Shown: positions 7,929 through 18,463, numbered from the stretch's first letter. The stretch is DNA of 64,000 nt from Thermotomaculum hydrothermale (GCF_016592575.1 NZ_AP017470.1:1386501-1450500), one strand, 5' to 3'. Program-made: numbers and translations. The notes: generated by a model not told the origin, from the sequence alone.

Positions 7929-9446
7929 ATGAAAGAGAGAGTAATTTTAACAATAATGGACGGATTCGGGCTTTCCGAGCAGGAATATGGTAATGCTGTG
8001 AAGGCTGCAAAAACTCCAAACCTTTTCAAACTTTTTACAACCTACCCCTTTTCAAAACTAAAAGCATCAGGTTTAGCAGTCGGATTACCTGAGGGTCAAA
8101 TGGGAAACTCTGAGGTAGGCCACTTAAATATAGGTGCTGGAAGAGTTGTATATCAGGACATAACAAGAATAAACAAGGCAATAGAAAATGGAAGGTTTTT
8201 TGAAAACAAAACCTTGAAACAGGCTTTTATCAAATCAAAAGAAAAAGGAAAAAGAGTGCACCTATTCGGTCTTGTGTCAGACGGAGGGGTACATTCCCAC
8301 ATTAACCACTTAAAGGCACTTATCCAAATGGGAAGGGAAACAAAACAGGAACACATAGTAATCCATTGCTTTACAGATGGAAGAGACACTCCGCCAGACA
8401 GCGGAATTGAATATATAAAAGAACTTGAAAACTTTTTAAAAAGAATGGGATTTGGAGAAATAGGCACAGTTTCAGGAAGGTACTACGCAATGGACAGGGA
8501 CAAAAGGTGGGAAAGAATAAAATTGGCTTACGACAACATAGTTTTTGGGAAAGCACCTGAATTTGAAAAAGCATCAGATGGGATTAAAAAAGCATACGAA
8601 AATGGAGAAACAGACGAGTTTATCAAGCCATTCAAGGTTAAAGGTTATAGAGAGATTGAAGAAGGAGACGCAGTAATATTCTTTAACTTCAGGGCTGATA
8701 GGGTAAGACAGATTTGCCACGCATTTTTAGACAAAGAATTTCCACACTTTGAAAGGAAGTTAATAAACTTTTCAGACTTTGTTACATTTACCGAATACGA
8801 AGAGGGGTTGCCGGTTAAAATTGCATTCCCGCCAGAAAGGCTAATAAACATATTTGGTGAGGTAATCTCAAAACACGGGCTTAAACAATTGAGAATTGCA
8901 GAAACAGAAAAGTATGCACATGTAACCTTTTTCTTTAACGGTGGAGAAGAAAAGAAATTTGAAGGTGAAGATAGAATTCTCGTGCCATCTCCAAAGGTTG
9001 CAACCTACGACTTAAAACCAGAGATGAGTGCATTTGAGGTAACTGAAAAGGTTTTAGATGCTATAAACAACAATAAATACGATGTAATTATCTTAAACTT
9101 TGCAAACTGTGATATGGTTGGCCACACAGGAGTTTTTGAAGCAGCTGTAAAGGCTGTTGAAACAGTCGACCAGTGCGTCGGGAAGGTTGCAGATGCCGTA
9201 CTAAAAAACAACTGGCATATGCTTTTAACAGCAGACCATGGAAATGCAGAAAAAATGTATGATGAAGAGGGAAATCCATTTACAGCACACACTACAAACC
9301 CTGTGCCATTCTGTCTTATCTCAGAAAAATACAAAGGCAGGCGTGTAAAAAACGGAGCACTAAAAGATTTAGCCCCAACAATGCTTGAAATATTGGGGAT
9401 AGAAAAACCAGAAGAAATGACAGGTGAAAGCTTAATAAAGAAGTAA
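7929..9446 (+). CDS. gpmI: 2,3-bisphosphoglycerate-independent phosphoglycerate mutase
   Basis: This 505-residue cytoplasmic glycolytic enzyme of the alkaline-phosphatase superfamily interconverts 3- and 2-phosphoglycerate using two Mn2+ ions. Metal and catalytic residues are present: D11 in IMDGFG, the phosphorylated Ser61 in GNSEVGHLNIG, HCFTDGRDTPP (about 148-158), SGRYYAMDRDKRWER (about 182-196), [12 protein letters not shown] near residue 395 and [10 protein letters not shown] near 437. Length is normal. A strong ribosome binding site (GAGGTGAG) precedes the ATG. Its last 375 bases are duplicated as a 3' fragment at 18873-19247, so the 3' end of this gene lies in a recombinogenic direct repeat. 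Confidence 0.98.
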   Translation: MKERVILTIMDGFGLSEQEYGNAVKAAKTPNLFKLFTTYPFSKLKASGLAVGLPEGQMGNSEVGHLNIGAGRVVYQDITRINKAIENGRFFENKTLKQAFIKSKEKGKRVHLFGLVSDGGVHSHINHLKALIQMGRETKQEHIVIHCFTDGRDTPPDSGIEYIKELENFLKRMGFGEIGTVSGRYYAMDRDKRWERIKLAYDNIVFGKAPEFEKASDGIKKAYENGETDEFIKPFKVKGYREIEEGDAVIFFNFRADRVRQICHAFLDKEFPHFERKLINFSDFVTFTEYEEGLPVKIAFPPERLINIFGEVISKHGLKQLRIAETEKYAHVTFFFNGGEEKKFEGEDRILVPSPKVATYDLKPEMSAFEVTEKVLDAINNNKYDVIILNFANCDMVGHTGVFEAAVKAVETVDQCVGKVADAVLKNNWHMLLTADHGNAEKMYDEEGNPFTAHTTNPVPFCLISEKYKGRRVKNGALKDLAPTMLEILGIEKPEEMTGESLIKK

Positions 9447-10246
9447 AAAACAAATTACATTTTTTGAAAAAGAAAAAGGGGGATTGAATCCCCCTTTTAT
9501 TTTTGTTTTTCTTGGTTTTGTCTTTATTGCACTTACTTGCTTACACCTACAACTCCACAGAGTACATTGTTGTGTTTATCCCCTTTGATTTCAACTCCTA
9601 TAAGTTTTTTGTTGGATTCTACTATTACATAGTTGCCTGCTACCTTGCTTGCTTCTTTAAATTCATTGTCAAGAACTACTTTTGCCTGGCTTAATGCAGG
9701 GATGTGGATTATCTTGCTCTGGGCTTCTTCTCCGTCTCCGTTTATGAGTTTTATTTGAACTGTAGCTTCTTCTTGTTCTGTGTTTACAAGGCTTAAGCCT
9801 GTCCAGTAGCCTTCTTCTACACTGTCCGGGAAGATTAATTTATAGTTCCCTTCTGTTGCAAGGCTTAAACCACATATTCCACCGCCTTCTTCGCCGTTTA
9901 CATACGCTCCGTAGACTGATTCTCCAATAAAGGGGCTGTCTCCTTCTATTTTTATCCACGCAACATTACCGTAATATTGCGCATAATCGTTTTCAAGCAG
10001 GCCTTTTTTCTTCTGGCCGGCGGGGATTGTTAGTTGCTCCTGACCTAAAAGCTCTCCGTTTTCACTATAGAAAGTAAGAACATAATGGCCGTCTTCCTCT
10101 CCTACATTGGTTATTACATACCCGTACCAGAACATATCCGTTTCAGTTGGAATGTGAGCGATATAGCCTGTGTATACAGGTTTTTCGTATAACTCTACCA
10201 TTGATATGTCACCGTTGAGCCTTTCGTAGAGTACGAGGCCGGAGAG
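9072..10246. repeat. Direct repeat, copy 1 (gpmI tail + terminator + giant-protein C-terminus)
   Basis: This block of about 1175 bp recurs at 18873-20047, exactly 9801 bases away in the same orientation. By eye I find four interior substitutions (positions 9122, 9848, 9950 and 9959) and two at the left edge. All four interior changes leave the encoded protein unchanged. To the right of 10246 the two giant genes remain homologous but clearly diverged, so the sharp edge indicates recent duplication or gene conversion of this block. Confidence 0.93.
9475..9500. terminator. Bidirectional terminator between gpmI and the DUF11 giant
   Basis: AAAAGGGGGAT and ATCCCCCTTTT form an 11-bp stem with a TGA loop, flanked by A-rich sequence on the left and T-rich on the right. 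It can end gpmI (+) and the convergent giant gene (-), whose stop is at 9533. An identical copy lies 9801 bases downstream. Confidence 0.9.
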
Positions 10247-13200
10247 TTTTTCAGGCATGGAGAATGGGTCTGCCACCCTGCCTTCTATGTAACCCCACCA
10301 ATTGCTAAAGTTTTCTACTTTGTTTTTAGATTCTCCGTAGAATTGTGAGAGTTCAAAAATATCGTTCTGGTTAGTTGTTAAGAGAATGTTGTTGTAGTAT
10401 ACACTGTTTAGCATTGGGTTGGAGATTATAAGGTATGTGTTCCATAAATCTGTCTCTTCAGCTACATGGGATACATATAGATTATCTCCGAGGTTGTTTC
10501 CGATATAGTCTGAGCACAGTTTACCATCTCCTTTAAGTTCAACGTAATAGAGGAGTTCCTGGTCACTTAGTATATTCGCTGTTTCATTGAAAGAGGTTAT
10601 ATCAAATTCTGTTTTACCGTTTGCGGGAAGAGTGTATTCTTCGCTTTGGGTTTTCCCGTTTTCAGAATTTTTTATAGTGATATGGGATGTTGTACCGTTT
10701 GGATTAATTATTTCAAAATACCCTGTTGTATTATTTGCATTAATTAAACTTACAATATAAGAAAGATCAATGGAAACAGGATTTCTTCTTCCTACATGCA
10801 CAAGCAAACTCATTGGTTCTGAAATCTGGCCTTCATCATCTTCAATCTTTAATGTAGGAGAATATTCTCCGCTATTAACATATACATGGTCTATTTCAGG
10901 CACTTGTGTAATCAAATCATCTACTCCGTCACCGTTAAAATCCCAGTGATATTTCAAAATTCTTCCACCATCAGGGTCATACCCTTCAGCACTAAAATGT
11001 ACTTTTAAAGGTTTAACACCTTCTTGCGGATCAGCAACAAAGGTTGTTATTACAGGATTTACCTCATCAGTATATACAACCCTAATTTCCTGATCTCCAT
11101 CAATTCCACAAAAAGTATAACTAGTCTGACATTTAAAGAAGCAATGCTTCTTCCCGTTCACATAAAACTCTGAAATATGCGTATTTTCATTACCATGGAA
11201 TTCCACAGTGTAACAATCATCAGGATTACAAACTGTATAATCTCCGCTTCCTTCTCCATTTTCAACTTCGACATGAATTGTATAATTTGCGCACTGAATT
11301 AAGGTTTCAACGAGTCCGACCGTGTTTATAGAATTATTGTTATCAGGATTTGAATCTTCTGTGCTGGTTGTTACTGTTGCAACATTATCTATCACAAAAC
11401 CGTCTGGAACATCATCATTAACACTTGCTTTAATAATAACTATTTTTGTTTCTCCGTTTGCAAGATCACCAATGTTAACCTGTCCAGTCCAATTTAACCA
11501 TGTGGTCCCCATATCTAATGAATAAGAAACATCCGAAAGTTTGTTGGATACATCATCAGTTACAATCACATCATGAGCATCTGAAGGACCATTATTTTTA
11601 ACTATTATTGTATAAGTTAAATCACTCCCTGGATAAGCAACATTGTCGTCTACACTCTTACTTACCGATATGTCTGCGCTGTCGCTTGCGTTGAGCGTTG
11701 CGTTTCCTGAGTCGTTGGTTGTGTCTGGGTCGTATTGGTCTTCATGGCTCTTGGCTGCTGTGTTGGTTATGCTTCCTGATTGCTCTACTTTAGCCTTTAT
11801 GGTTAAGCTTGCGCTTCCTCCGTTTGCTAAATTACCTATTGTCCAGACTCCGGTTGTGCTGTCGTAGCTTCCCGTTGCTGTGCTTGAGCTTACGTAGCTT
11901 AAGCCGGTTGGTAGTTGATCGGTTATTTCTACTCCACTTGCATCTGATGGACCGTTGTTGCTTACTGTGATTGTAAACGTTACCTCGTCTCCTACGTGTG
12001 GCGTTGTGTTGTCTACACTCTTACTTACCGATATGTCTGCGCTGTCGCTTGCGTTGAGCGTTGCGTTTCCTGAGTCGTTGGTTGTGTCTGGGTCGTATTG
12101 GTCTTCATGGCTCTTGGCTGCTGTGTTGGTTATGCTTCCTGATTGCTCTACTTTAGCCTTTATGGTTAAGCTTGCGCTTCCTCCGTTTGCTAAATTACCT
12201 ATTGTCCAGACTCCGGTTGTGCTGTCGTAGCTTCCCGTTGCTGTGCTTGAGCTTACGTAGCTTAAGCCGGTTGGTAGTTGATCGGTTATTTCTACTCCAC
12301 TTGCATCTGATGGACCGTTGTTGCTTACTGTGATTGTAAACGTTACCTCGTCTCCTACGTGTGGCGTTGTGTTGTCTACACTCTTACTTACCGATATGTC
12401 TGCGCTGTCGCTTGCGTTGAGCGTTGCGTTTCCTGAGTCGTTGGTTGTGTCTGGGTCGTATTGGTCTTCATGGCTCTTGGCTGCTGTGTTGGTTATGCTT
12501 CCTGATTGCTCTACTTTAGCCTTTATGGTTAAGCTTGCGCTTCCTCCGTTTGCTAAATTACCTATTGTCCAGACTCCGGTTGTGCTGTCGTAGCTTCCCG
12601 TTGCTGTGCTTGAGCTTACGTAGCTTAAGCCGGTTGGTAGTTGATCGGTTATTTCTACTCCACTTGCATCTGATGGACCGTTGTTGCTTACTGTGATTGT
12701 AAACGTTACCTCGTCTCCTACGTGTGGCGTTGTGTTGTCTACACTCTTACTTACCGATATGTCTGCGCTGTCGCTTGCGTTGAGCGTTGCGTTTCCTGAG
12801 TCGTTGGTTGTGTCTGGGTCGTATTGGTCTTCATGGCTCTTGGCTGCTGTGTTGGTTATGCTTCCTGATTGCTCTACTTTAGCCTTTATGGTTAAGCTTG
12901 CGCTTCCTCCGTTTGCTAAATTACCTATTGTCCAGACTCCGGTTGTGCTGTCGTAGCTTCCCGTTGCTGTGCTTGAGCTTACGTAGCTTAAGCCGGTTGG
13001 TAGTTGATCGGTTATTTCTACTCCACTTGCATCTGATGGACCGTTGTTGCTTACTGTGATTGTAAACGTTACCTCGTCTCCTACGTGTGGCGTTGTGTTG
13101 TCTACACTCTTACTTACCGATATGTCTGCGCTGTCGCTTGCGTTGAGCGTTGCGTTTCCTGAGTCGTTGGTTGTGTCTGGGTCGTATTGGTCTTCATGGC

Positions 13201-16200
13201 TCTTGGCTGCTGTGTTGGTTATGCTTCCTGATTGCTCTACTTTAGCCTTTATGGTTAAGCTTGCGCTTCCTCCGTTTGCTAAATTACCTATTGTCCAGAC
13301 TCCGGTTGTGCTGTCGTAGCTTCCCGTTGCTGTGCTTGAGCTTACGTAGCTTAAGCCGGTTGGTAGTTGATCGGTTATTTCTACTCCACTTGCATCTGAT
13401 GGACCGTTGTTGCTTACTGTGATTGTAAACGTTACCTCGTCTCCTACGTGTGGCGTTGTGTTGTCTACACTCTTACTTACCGATATGTCTGCGCTGTCGC
13501 TTGCGTTGAGCGTTGCGTTTCCTGAGTCGTTGGTTGTGTCTGGGTCGTATTGGTCTTCATGGCTCTTGGCTGCTGTGTTGGTTATGCTTCCTGATTGCTC
13601 TACTTTAGCCTTTATGGTTAAGCTTGCGCTTCCTCCGTTTGCTAAATTACCTATTGTCCAGACTCCGGTTGTGCTGTCGTAGCTTCCCGTTGCTGTGCTT
13701 GAGCTTACGTAGCTTAAGCCGGTTGGTAGTTGATCGGTTATTTCTACTCCACTTGCATCTGATGGACCGTTGTTGCTTACTGTGATTGTAAACGTTACCT
13801 CGTCTCCTACGTGTGGCGTTGTGTTGTCTACACTCTTACTTACCGATATGTCTGCGCTGTCGCTTGCGTTGAGCGTTGCGTTTCCTGAGTCGTTGGTTGT
13901 GTCTGGGTCGTATTGGTCTTCATGGCTCTTGGCTGCTGTGTTGGTTATGCTTCCTGATTGCTCTACTTTAGCCTTTATGGTTAAGCTTGCGCTTCCTCCG
14001 TTTGCTAAATTACCTATTGTCCAGACTCCGGTTGTGCTGTCGTAGCTTCCCGTTGCTGTGCTTGAGCTTACGTAGCTTAAGCCGGTTGGTAGTTGATCGG
14101 TTATTTCTACTCCACTTGCATCTGATGGACCGTTGTTGCTTACTGTGATTGTAAACGTTACCTCGTCTCCTACGTGTGGCGTTGTGTTGTCTACACTCTT
14201 ACTTACCGATATGTCTGCGCTGTCGCTTGCGTTGAGCGTTGCGTTTCCTGAGTCGTTGGTTGTGTCTGGGTCGTATTGGTCTTCATGGCTCTTGGCTGCT
14301 GTGTTGGTTATGCTTCCTGATTGCTCTACTTTAGCCTTTATGGTTAAGCTTGCGCTTCCTCCGTTTGCTAAATTACCTATTGTCCAGACTCCGGTTGTGC
14401 TGTCGTAGCTTCCCGTTGCTGTGCTTGAGCTTACGTAGCTTAAGCCGGTTGGTAGTTGATCGGTTATTTCTACTCCACTTGCATCTGATGGACCGTTGTT
14501 GCTTACTGTGATTGTAAACGTTACCTCGTCTCCTACGTGTGGCGTTGTGTTGTCTACACTCTTACTTACCGATATGTCTGCGCTTGTAGTAACTGTTGTG
14601 TCTTGAGATGCAGAAGACGAATGTTGGTCAGAGGTTAAATCAACTAAATTATGAATTATTGTACCGTCAGAGACCGATGATAAAACTGAAACTGTAACAG
14701 TTATCGTTCCACTGCTTCCCTGGGAGAGTGTTCCTATTGTCCATTGATTGTTAGCTCCACTGTCAGGGGAAGGATTCGCTGAAACAAATACAATATTGCT
14801 ATCATAATGTTCGGTTATTACCACATTTGTTGCATCGGAATGGCCTGTATTTGAATAGTTAATGGTATAAGTGAGAGTTTCTCCTGCATTGACAGGGTCT
14901 GGATTATCTGATTTGGATATATTTAAAACAGGTGCATTAACAAGAGTGGTTGTGGTTGCATTTTTACCTGTAGTATCTTCATCAAAAAAAATGTGTGCTG
15001 TATTGGAAATTGTTGTCTGGTCTGAAGTAGAATTATTTACCTTTACTCTAAAGGATAAAGAATGATTGCCGTCAGCAGGCAGTGTTCCTATAACAAACTT
15101 TATGTCTGTGACATTCGGATCTGTGCCATCTCCTGAATCTGTAGGAGTATAATTCCAGGTTGCTCCATTGTCATTGGAGTATTCAATAGTTACACCTGCT
15201 TCCACAGTTTCAGAATTTAAAACAAAAGCAGTGTTTGAAGGTATTGAATCCCTTATTTCAGTATTTGTTGCATCTTTATAACCATCATTTGAGTAAGTAA
15301 TAGTATAAGTTATTTCATTCCCAACGGTTACAGGATCAGGGGAATCAGCTTTGCTAATATTTAATATCGGAGCAAGTACAGAACAGATACTTACGCTTTC
15401 CTGATCGTCTTCACTTTCAACATGGTTATTGGGGGTTGAATCAGGGTCAGAATTATTTGAGGAATAAACCTCTGCAGTGTTCTTAATACAACTGCTCTTA
15501 CAGGATGTGCCCCATTTAACTAAATGACCACCACCTCCCACAGAATAAAGGTTTCCGCAGGGGTCAATAACCACATCACCCTCCACATCTCCGCACGGAG
15601 TTGAACTAATCTGCCACAAAATATCTCCATTAGAATCAAGGCACAATAAAGCCGAGATATGCAAAGCAACAAGGATGTTCCCGTTTGCATCAACAACTGG
15701 AGAGCTCCAGTAATTGGAATTAAAACTCACTGACCACACTGTAGAGGCATTAGAGGCATCTAACGCCAAAAGAACAGAATTAGTATTTGCCGGATTTCCA
15801 GCAGGAATGTATATCGTTGAACCGTCATTGCTAATTGCCGCAGAACCTATGAAAGAGTAATTACTGATATAACCACTCCATTTTATACTGCCGTCAGGGT
15901 TAATAGCATATACAGCACCGTAATAATTTCCTGAAGAACTGTCATAATAATGAGAACCTATAAAAATAACGCCGTCGTCGTTTATTGCAGGGGTTGATAT
16001 AAAATATTCTCCACTCCAATACTGGGCTGCAACAGCCCACCTTTGAGAACCATCACTTGTGTTTATTGCATAAACATTGCCATCAGCACATCCAATATAC
16101 AAAGTTGATTCATCATGGCTTAATGCAGGAGAACTTAAAAATGCACCTTTCTGCCCAAAAGCCCACTTTAAACTTCCGTCAGGGTTAAATGCGTAAACAT

Positions 16201-18463
16201 AACCGTCATATGATGCAACGTATACAATCCCATTTGAATCTATTACGGGAGAAGCCCTAACCTCTCCACCGGTTGAATACTCCCACTTTTCAGTTCCATC
16301 TGGATTTAAAGCATAAAAATTTCCGTTGGCACAACCAAAGTAAATTGTACCATCAGGGGCAATGGCGGGAGAGGAGTGAATTGCATCGCTTACCGTAAAA
16401 CTCCACTTTACAGAGACTGAATTACCGTTATCTATTAATGCATAAAAATTCGCACTATTTCCGCTACCGTTATCTTCACCTACATAAATTGTGCCGTCCT
16501 CATCAATTACAGGTGCTCCTGTAAAATTGGAACCACTCATTGAAAATTCCCACTCATTTGGAGGCTGAGTGACAGGGGCATAAAATGGAGAGCGCCCTGT
16601 TTTTTGTTTGTCAAATCTCCACATAGGCTTAATTGGCAGGTCTCTTTTCTCTACTTTGGCTACAATATGAAGTGTTTGAGATGAATTTACAGGAAGCTGG
16701 TCTATACTCCAGATACCGGTGTTTGGGTCATAATTGTCCCCGCTATCATCTGAAACATAAGTTAAATCTAAAGGAAGTAAATCTTTTATTTTTACAAAAG
16801 TTGCAACATCAGGCCCTTTGTTTGTAACAGTAATAGTGTATGTTACATTGCTCCCAACATTGGGAGTGGTGTTGTCAACAGATTTGGTAACCTCAAGGTC
16901 TGATGAAGGAACATAAGTGTAATCAGGGCAGGTTTGAGCACTTGCGTAATCGTCTTCAGAAGCATCATGGTTGTTGGGAGTTGAATCAGGGTCACTATTA
17001 TCGGAGGCTATAATTTCCGCATAGTTTGTAAAACATGTACATTGAGAGTTTTGCCCCCATTTGATAAGACTTCCCCCACCTCCAACTGTAAAAAAATTTC
17101 CGCAGGCGTCAACAACAACCTCACCTTCAATGTCCCCTGAATTTGAAGAAGGAATATGCCATATTAAATTACCGTCAGGAGTAAACGCCCATAAACTTGA
17201 ATCATGGAGTCCTATAAAAATATTGTCGTTTTTGTCAACAATAGGGGAAATTGTTCCTAAGCTGGGTAGATTGTAACTCCATACTTCTGTTCCGGTACCT
17301 GCATCAATTGCATATAAATGAGATTGAGAATCTGAGTTTCGATAAGAGCAAAAATAAATTGTTTTGCCGTCATTACTGATTGCTGCAGAGCTTCTTATAC
17401 TGCTTTCAGCATGGAATCTCCATTTCAATGTCCCATCTGGATTTAAAGCATACAAATACTCATCGTCTGAACCAACATAAATTGTCCCATCATTGTTTAC
17501 ACTTGGAGAAGAACGTATATAATTCCCAGTTGTATAGGTCCACACCACGTTGCCGTCTTTATCAAAAGCGTATACATTGTAGTCGTATGAACCAATATAA
17601 ATATAATTTCCATCAGGGGACAAAGCAGGAGAACTTCTAACAAAATCACCTGTATGATAACTCCATTTCACACTCCCTGAAGCACTTACACAATAAACAT
17701 AATATCCGCCACCAAAATAAATGTTTCCGTCCAAATCAATAACAGGGCATGAATATATAGTACTGCCAATATTTACTCTCCATTTAAGGGTACCGTCTTC
17801 ATTTAAGGCATAAAAGTATCCATCTCTTGAACCAAAATAAATAGTACCGTCAGACCCTATTGCTGCCGTTGTTGCTATTATGTCTCCTGTTGTATATCTC
17901 CATTTTTCAGTCCCGTCAGGATTTACTGCATAAAAAATTCCATCATAATCTCCAACATAAATTGTGCCATCTCTCCCTATTACCGCTGAAGAAGGATAGC
18001 TTGAGCCGTTTAAAGAAAATTCCCATACCTCTGAAGGTGCCACTGTAGGACCTACATAGGGACATCTACCGGTATTCTGTCTGTCGTATCTCCACATTGA
18101 TTTCGGACTAATTGCAGGCCGAACAACAGCGGATATTACAAGCGACTTTGATGAACCGTTTGCAATACTTCCCACATTCCAGATACCTGTTGAAGGATCG
18201 TAACTGCCGTTGCCATCGTCGCTTAAATATGTTACTTCAGGAGGAAGAAGATCTTTAACAACCACGCCTGTGTCATCATCCGGCCCGTTGTTTGTTACAG
18301 TGATAGTGTAATGAATGATTGCTCCGACATTGGGATTTGTACTATCAATAGATTTTGTTATAGATAAATCAGAATTCTGTGCAAAGGAAATAACAGAAAA
18401 AAATAAGAAAAAAACCATTAAAAAATAAAATTTTGATTTATTAGTGGTGACCTCCATATTCAT
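9533..18463 (-). CDS. Giant secreted DUF11-repeat protein with two PQQ-type propellers, PKD domain and shared C-terminal modules
   Basis: I place the start at the ATG at 18463 (GAGGAG site 5 bases upstream), giving 2976 residues. The longer frame begins at 18499 but lacks a site. Layout: Sec signal peptide (about 1-29, ending SFAQ); DUF11; a PQQ/WD-like propeller with repeated 'DGTIYxGSxDGxxYALNPDG' blades (about 115-480); second DUF11; second propeller (about 600-1000); two more DUF11; eight 121-residue DUF11 units that look identical (about 1294-2261); a last DUF11; a Cys-rich stretch (six Cys, about 2388-2460); a PKD domain (about 2465-2560); and a C-terminal region of about 400 residues with three 'W.G...N' modules shared with three other proteins in the window. 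There is no LPXTG or membrane anchor. It is likely a surface or pilus-associated adhesin; DUF11 is typical of stalk-like cell-surface proteins. The C-terminal third of the tail is nearly identical to that of the 19334-23719 product. Confidence 0.88.
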   Translation of the reverse strand: MNMEVTTNKSKFYFLMVFFLFFSVISFAQNSDLSITKSIDSTNPNVGAIIHYTITVTNNGPDDDTGVVVKDLLPPEVTYLSDDGNGSYDPSTGIWNVGSIANGSSKSLVISAVVRPAISPKSMWRYDRQNTGRCPYVGPTVAPSEVWEFSLNGSSYPSSAVIGRDGTIYVGDYDGIFYAVNPDGTEKWRYTTGDIIATTAAIGSDGTIYFGSRDGYFYALNEDGTLKWRVNIGSTIYSCPVIDLDGNIYFGGGYYVYCVSASGSVKWSYHTGDFVRSSPALSPDGNYIYIGSYDYNVYAFDKDGNVVWTYTTGNYIRSSPSVNNDGTIYVGSDDEYLYALNPDGTLKWRFHAESSIRSSAAISNDGKTIYFCSYRNSDSQSHLYAIDAGTGTEVWSYNLPSLGTISPIVDKNDNIFIGLHDSSLWAFTPDGNLIWHIPSSNSGDIEGEVVVDACGNFFTVGGGGSLIKWGQNSQCTCFTNYAEIIASDNSDPDSTPNNHDASEDDYASAQTCPDYTYVPSSDLEVTKSVDNTTPNVGSNVTYTITVTNKGPDVATFVKIKDLLPLDLTYVSDDSGDNYDPNTGIWSIDQLPVNSSQTLHIVAKVEKRDLPIKPMWRFDKQKTGRSPFYAPVTQPPNEWEFSMSGSNFTGAPVIDEDGTIYVGEDNGSGNSANFYALIDNGNSVSVKWSFTVSDAIHSSPAIAPDGTIYFGCANGNFYALNPDGTEKWEYSTGGEVRASPVIDSNGIVYVASYDGYVYAFNPDGSLKWAFGQKGAFLSSPALSHDESTLYIGCADGNVYAINTSDGSQRWAVAAQYWSGEYFISTPAINDDGVIFIGSHYYDSSSGNYYGAVYAINPDGSIKWSGYISNYSFIGSAAISNDGSTIYIPAGNPANTNSVLLALDASNASTVWSVSFNSNYWSSPVVDANGNILVALHISALLCLDSNGDILWQISSTPCGDVEGDVVIDPCGNLYSVGGGGHLVKWGTSCKSSCIKNTAEVYSSNNSDPDSTPNNHVESEDDQESVSICSVLAPILNISKADSPDPVTVGNEITYTITYSNDGYKDATNTEIRDSIPSNTAFVLNSETVEAGVTIEYSNDNGATWNYTPTDSGDGTDPNVTDIKFVIGTLPADGNHSLSFRVKVNNSTSDQTTISNTAHIFFDEDTTGKNATTTTLVNAPVLNISKSDNPDPVNAGETLTYTINYSNTGHSDATNVVITEHYDSNIVFVSANPSPDSGANNQWTIGTLSQGSSGTITVTVSVLSSVSDGTIIHNLVDLTSDQHSSSASQDTTVTTSADISVSKSVDNTTPHVGDEVTFTITVSNNGPSDASGVEITDQLPTGLSYVSSSTATGSYDSTTGVWTIGNLANGGSASLTIKAKVEQSGSITNTAAKSHEDQYDPDTTNDSGNATLNASDSADISVSKSVDNTTPHVGDEVTFTITVSNNGPSDASGVEITDQLPTGLSYVSSSTATGSYDSTTGVWTIGNLANGGSASLTIKAKVEQSGSITNTAAKSHEDQYDPDTTNDSGNATLNASDSADISVSKSVDNTTPHVGDEVTFTITVSNNGPSDASGVEITDQLPTGLSYVSSSTATGSYDSTTGVWTIGNLANGGSASLTIKAKVEQSGSITNTAAKSHEDQYDPDTTNDSGNATLNASDSADISVSKSVDNTTPHVGDEVTFTITVSNNGPSDASGVEITDQLPTGLSYVSSSTATGSYDSTTGVWTIGNLANGGSASLTIKAKVEQSGSITNTAAKSHEDQYDPDTTNDSGNATLNASDSADISVSKSVDNTTPHVGDEVTFTITVSNNGPSDASGVEITDQLPTGLSYVSSSTATGSYDSTTGVWTIGNLANGGSASLTIKAKVEQSGSITNTAAKSHEDQYDPDTTNDSGNATLNASDSADISVSKSVDNTTPHVGDEVTFTITVSNNGPSDASGVEITDQLPTGLSYVSSSTATGSYDSTTGVWTIGNLANGGSASLTIKAKVEQSGSITNTAAKSHEDQYDPDTTNDSGNATLNASDSADISVSKSVDNTTPHVGDEVTFTITVSNNGPSDASGVEITDQLPTGLSYVSSSTATGSYDSTTGVWTIGNLANGGSASLTIKAKVEQSGSITNTAAKSHEDQYDPDTTNDSGNATLNASDSADISVSKSVDNTTPHVGDEVTFTITVSNNGPSDASGVEITDQLPTGLSYVSSSTATGSYDSTTGVWTIGNLANGGSASLTIKAKVEQSGSITNTAAKSHEDQYDPDTTNDSGNATLNASDSADISVSKSVDDNVAYPGSDLTYTIIVKNNGPSDAHDVIVTDDVSNKLSDVSYSLDMGTTWLNWTGQVNIGDLANGETKIVIIKASVNDDVPDGFVIDNVATVTTSTEDSNPDNNNSINTVGLVETLIQCANYTIHVEVENGEGSGDYTVCNPDDCYTVEFHGNENTHISEFYVNGKKHCFFKCQTSYTFCGIDGDQEIRVVYTDEVNPVITTFVADPQEGVKPLKVHFSAEGYDPDGGRILKYHWDFNGDGVDDLITQVPEIDHVYVNSGEYSPTLKIEDDEGQISEPMSLLVHVGRRNPVSIDLSYIVSLINANNTTGYFEIINPNGTTSHITIKNSENGKTQSEEYTLPANGKTEFDITSFNETANILSDQELLYYVELKGDGKLCSDYIGNNLGDNLYVSHVAEETDLWNTYLIISNPMLNSVYYNNILLTTNQNDIFELSQFYGESKNKVENFSNWWGYIEGRVADPFSMPEKLSGLVLYERLNGDISMVELYEKPVYTGYIAHIPTETDMFWYGYVITNVGEEDGHYVLTFYSENGELLGQEQLTIPAGQKKKGLLENDYAQYYGNVAWIKIEGDSPFIGESVYGAYVNGEEGGGICGLSLATEGNYKLIFPDSVEEGYWTGLSLVNTEQEEATVQIKLINGDGEEAQSKIIHIPALSQAKVVLDNEFKEASKVAGNYVIVESNKKLIGVEIKGDKHNNVLCGVVGVSK
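11681..14584 (-). repeat. Eight tandem copies of a 363-bp coding repeat that look identical
   Basis: The unit is 363 bp (121 codons) and repeats eight times in frame, with about 33 more bases of identity on the left edge. I see no base difference among copies by eye. Each encodes one DUF11 Ig-like domain beginning SADISVSKSVDNTTPHVGD. The repeats are visibly richer in G+C than the flanks, and their coding strand is A/C-rich. Identity at silent sites means very recent amplification or continuous homogenisation. The copy number is likely to vary. Confidence 0.95.

Noticed and set aside
11643-14408. Repeated 91-codon open frames on the + strand, one per 363-bp repeat
   Set aside because: They are antisense shadows of the DUF11 repeats, with identical sequence in every copy, no ribosome site and no domain. 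The minus-strand frame is continuous and domain-rich.
11681-14584. CRISPR array
   Set aside because: The units are 363 bp, directly adjacent, without spacers, and encode a protein domain in frame.
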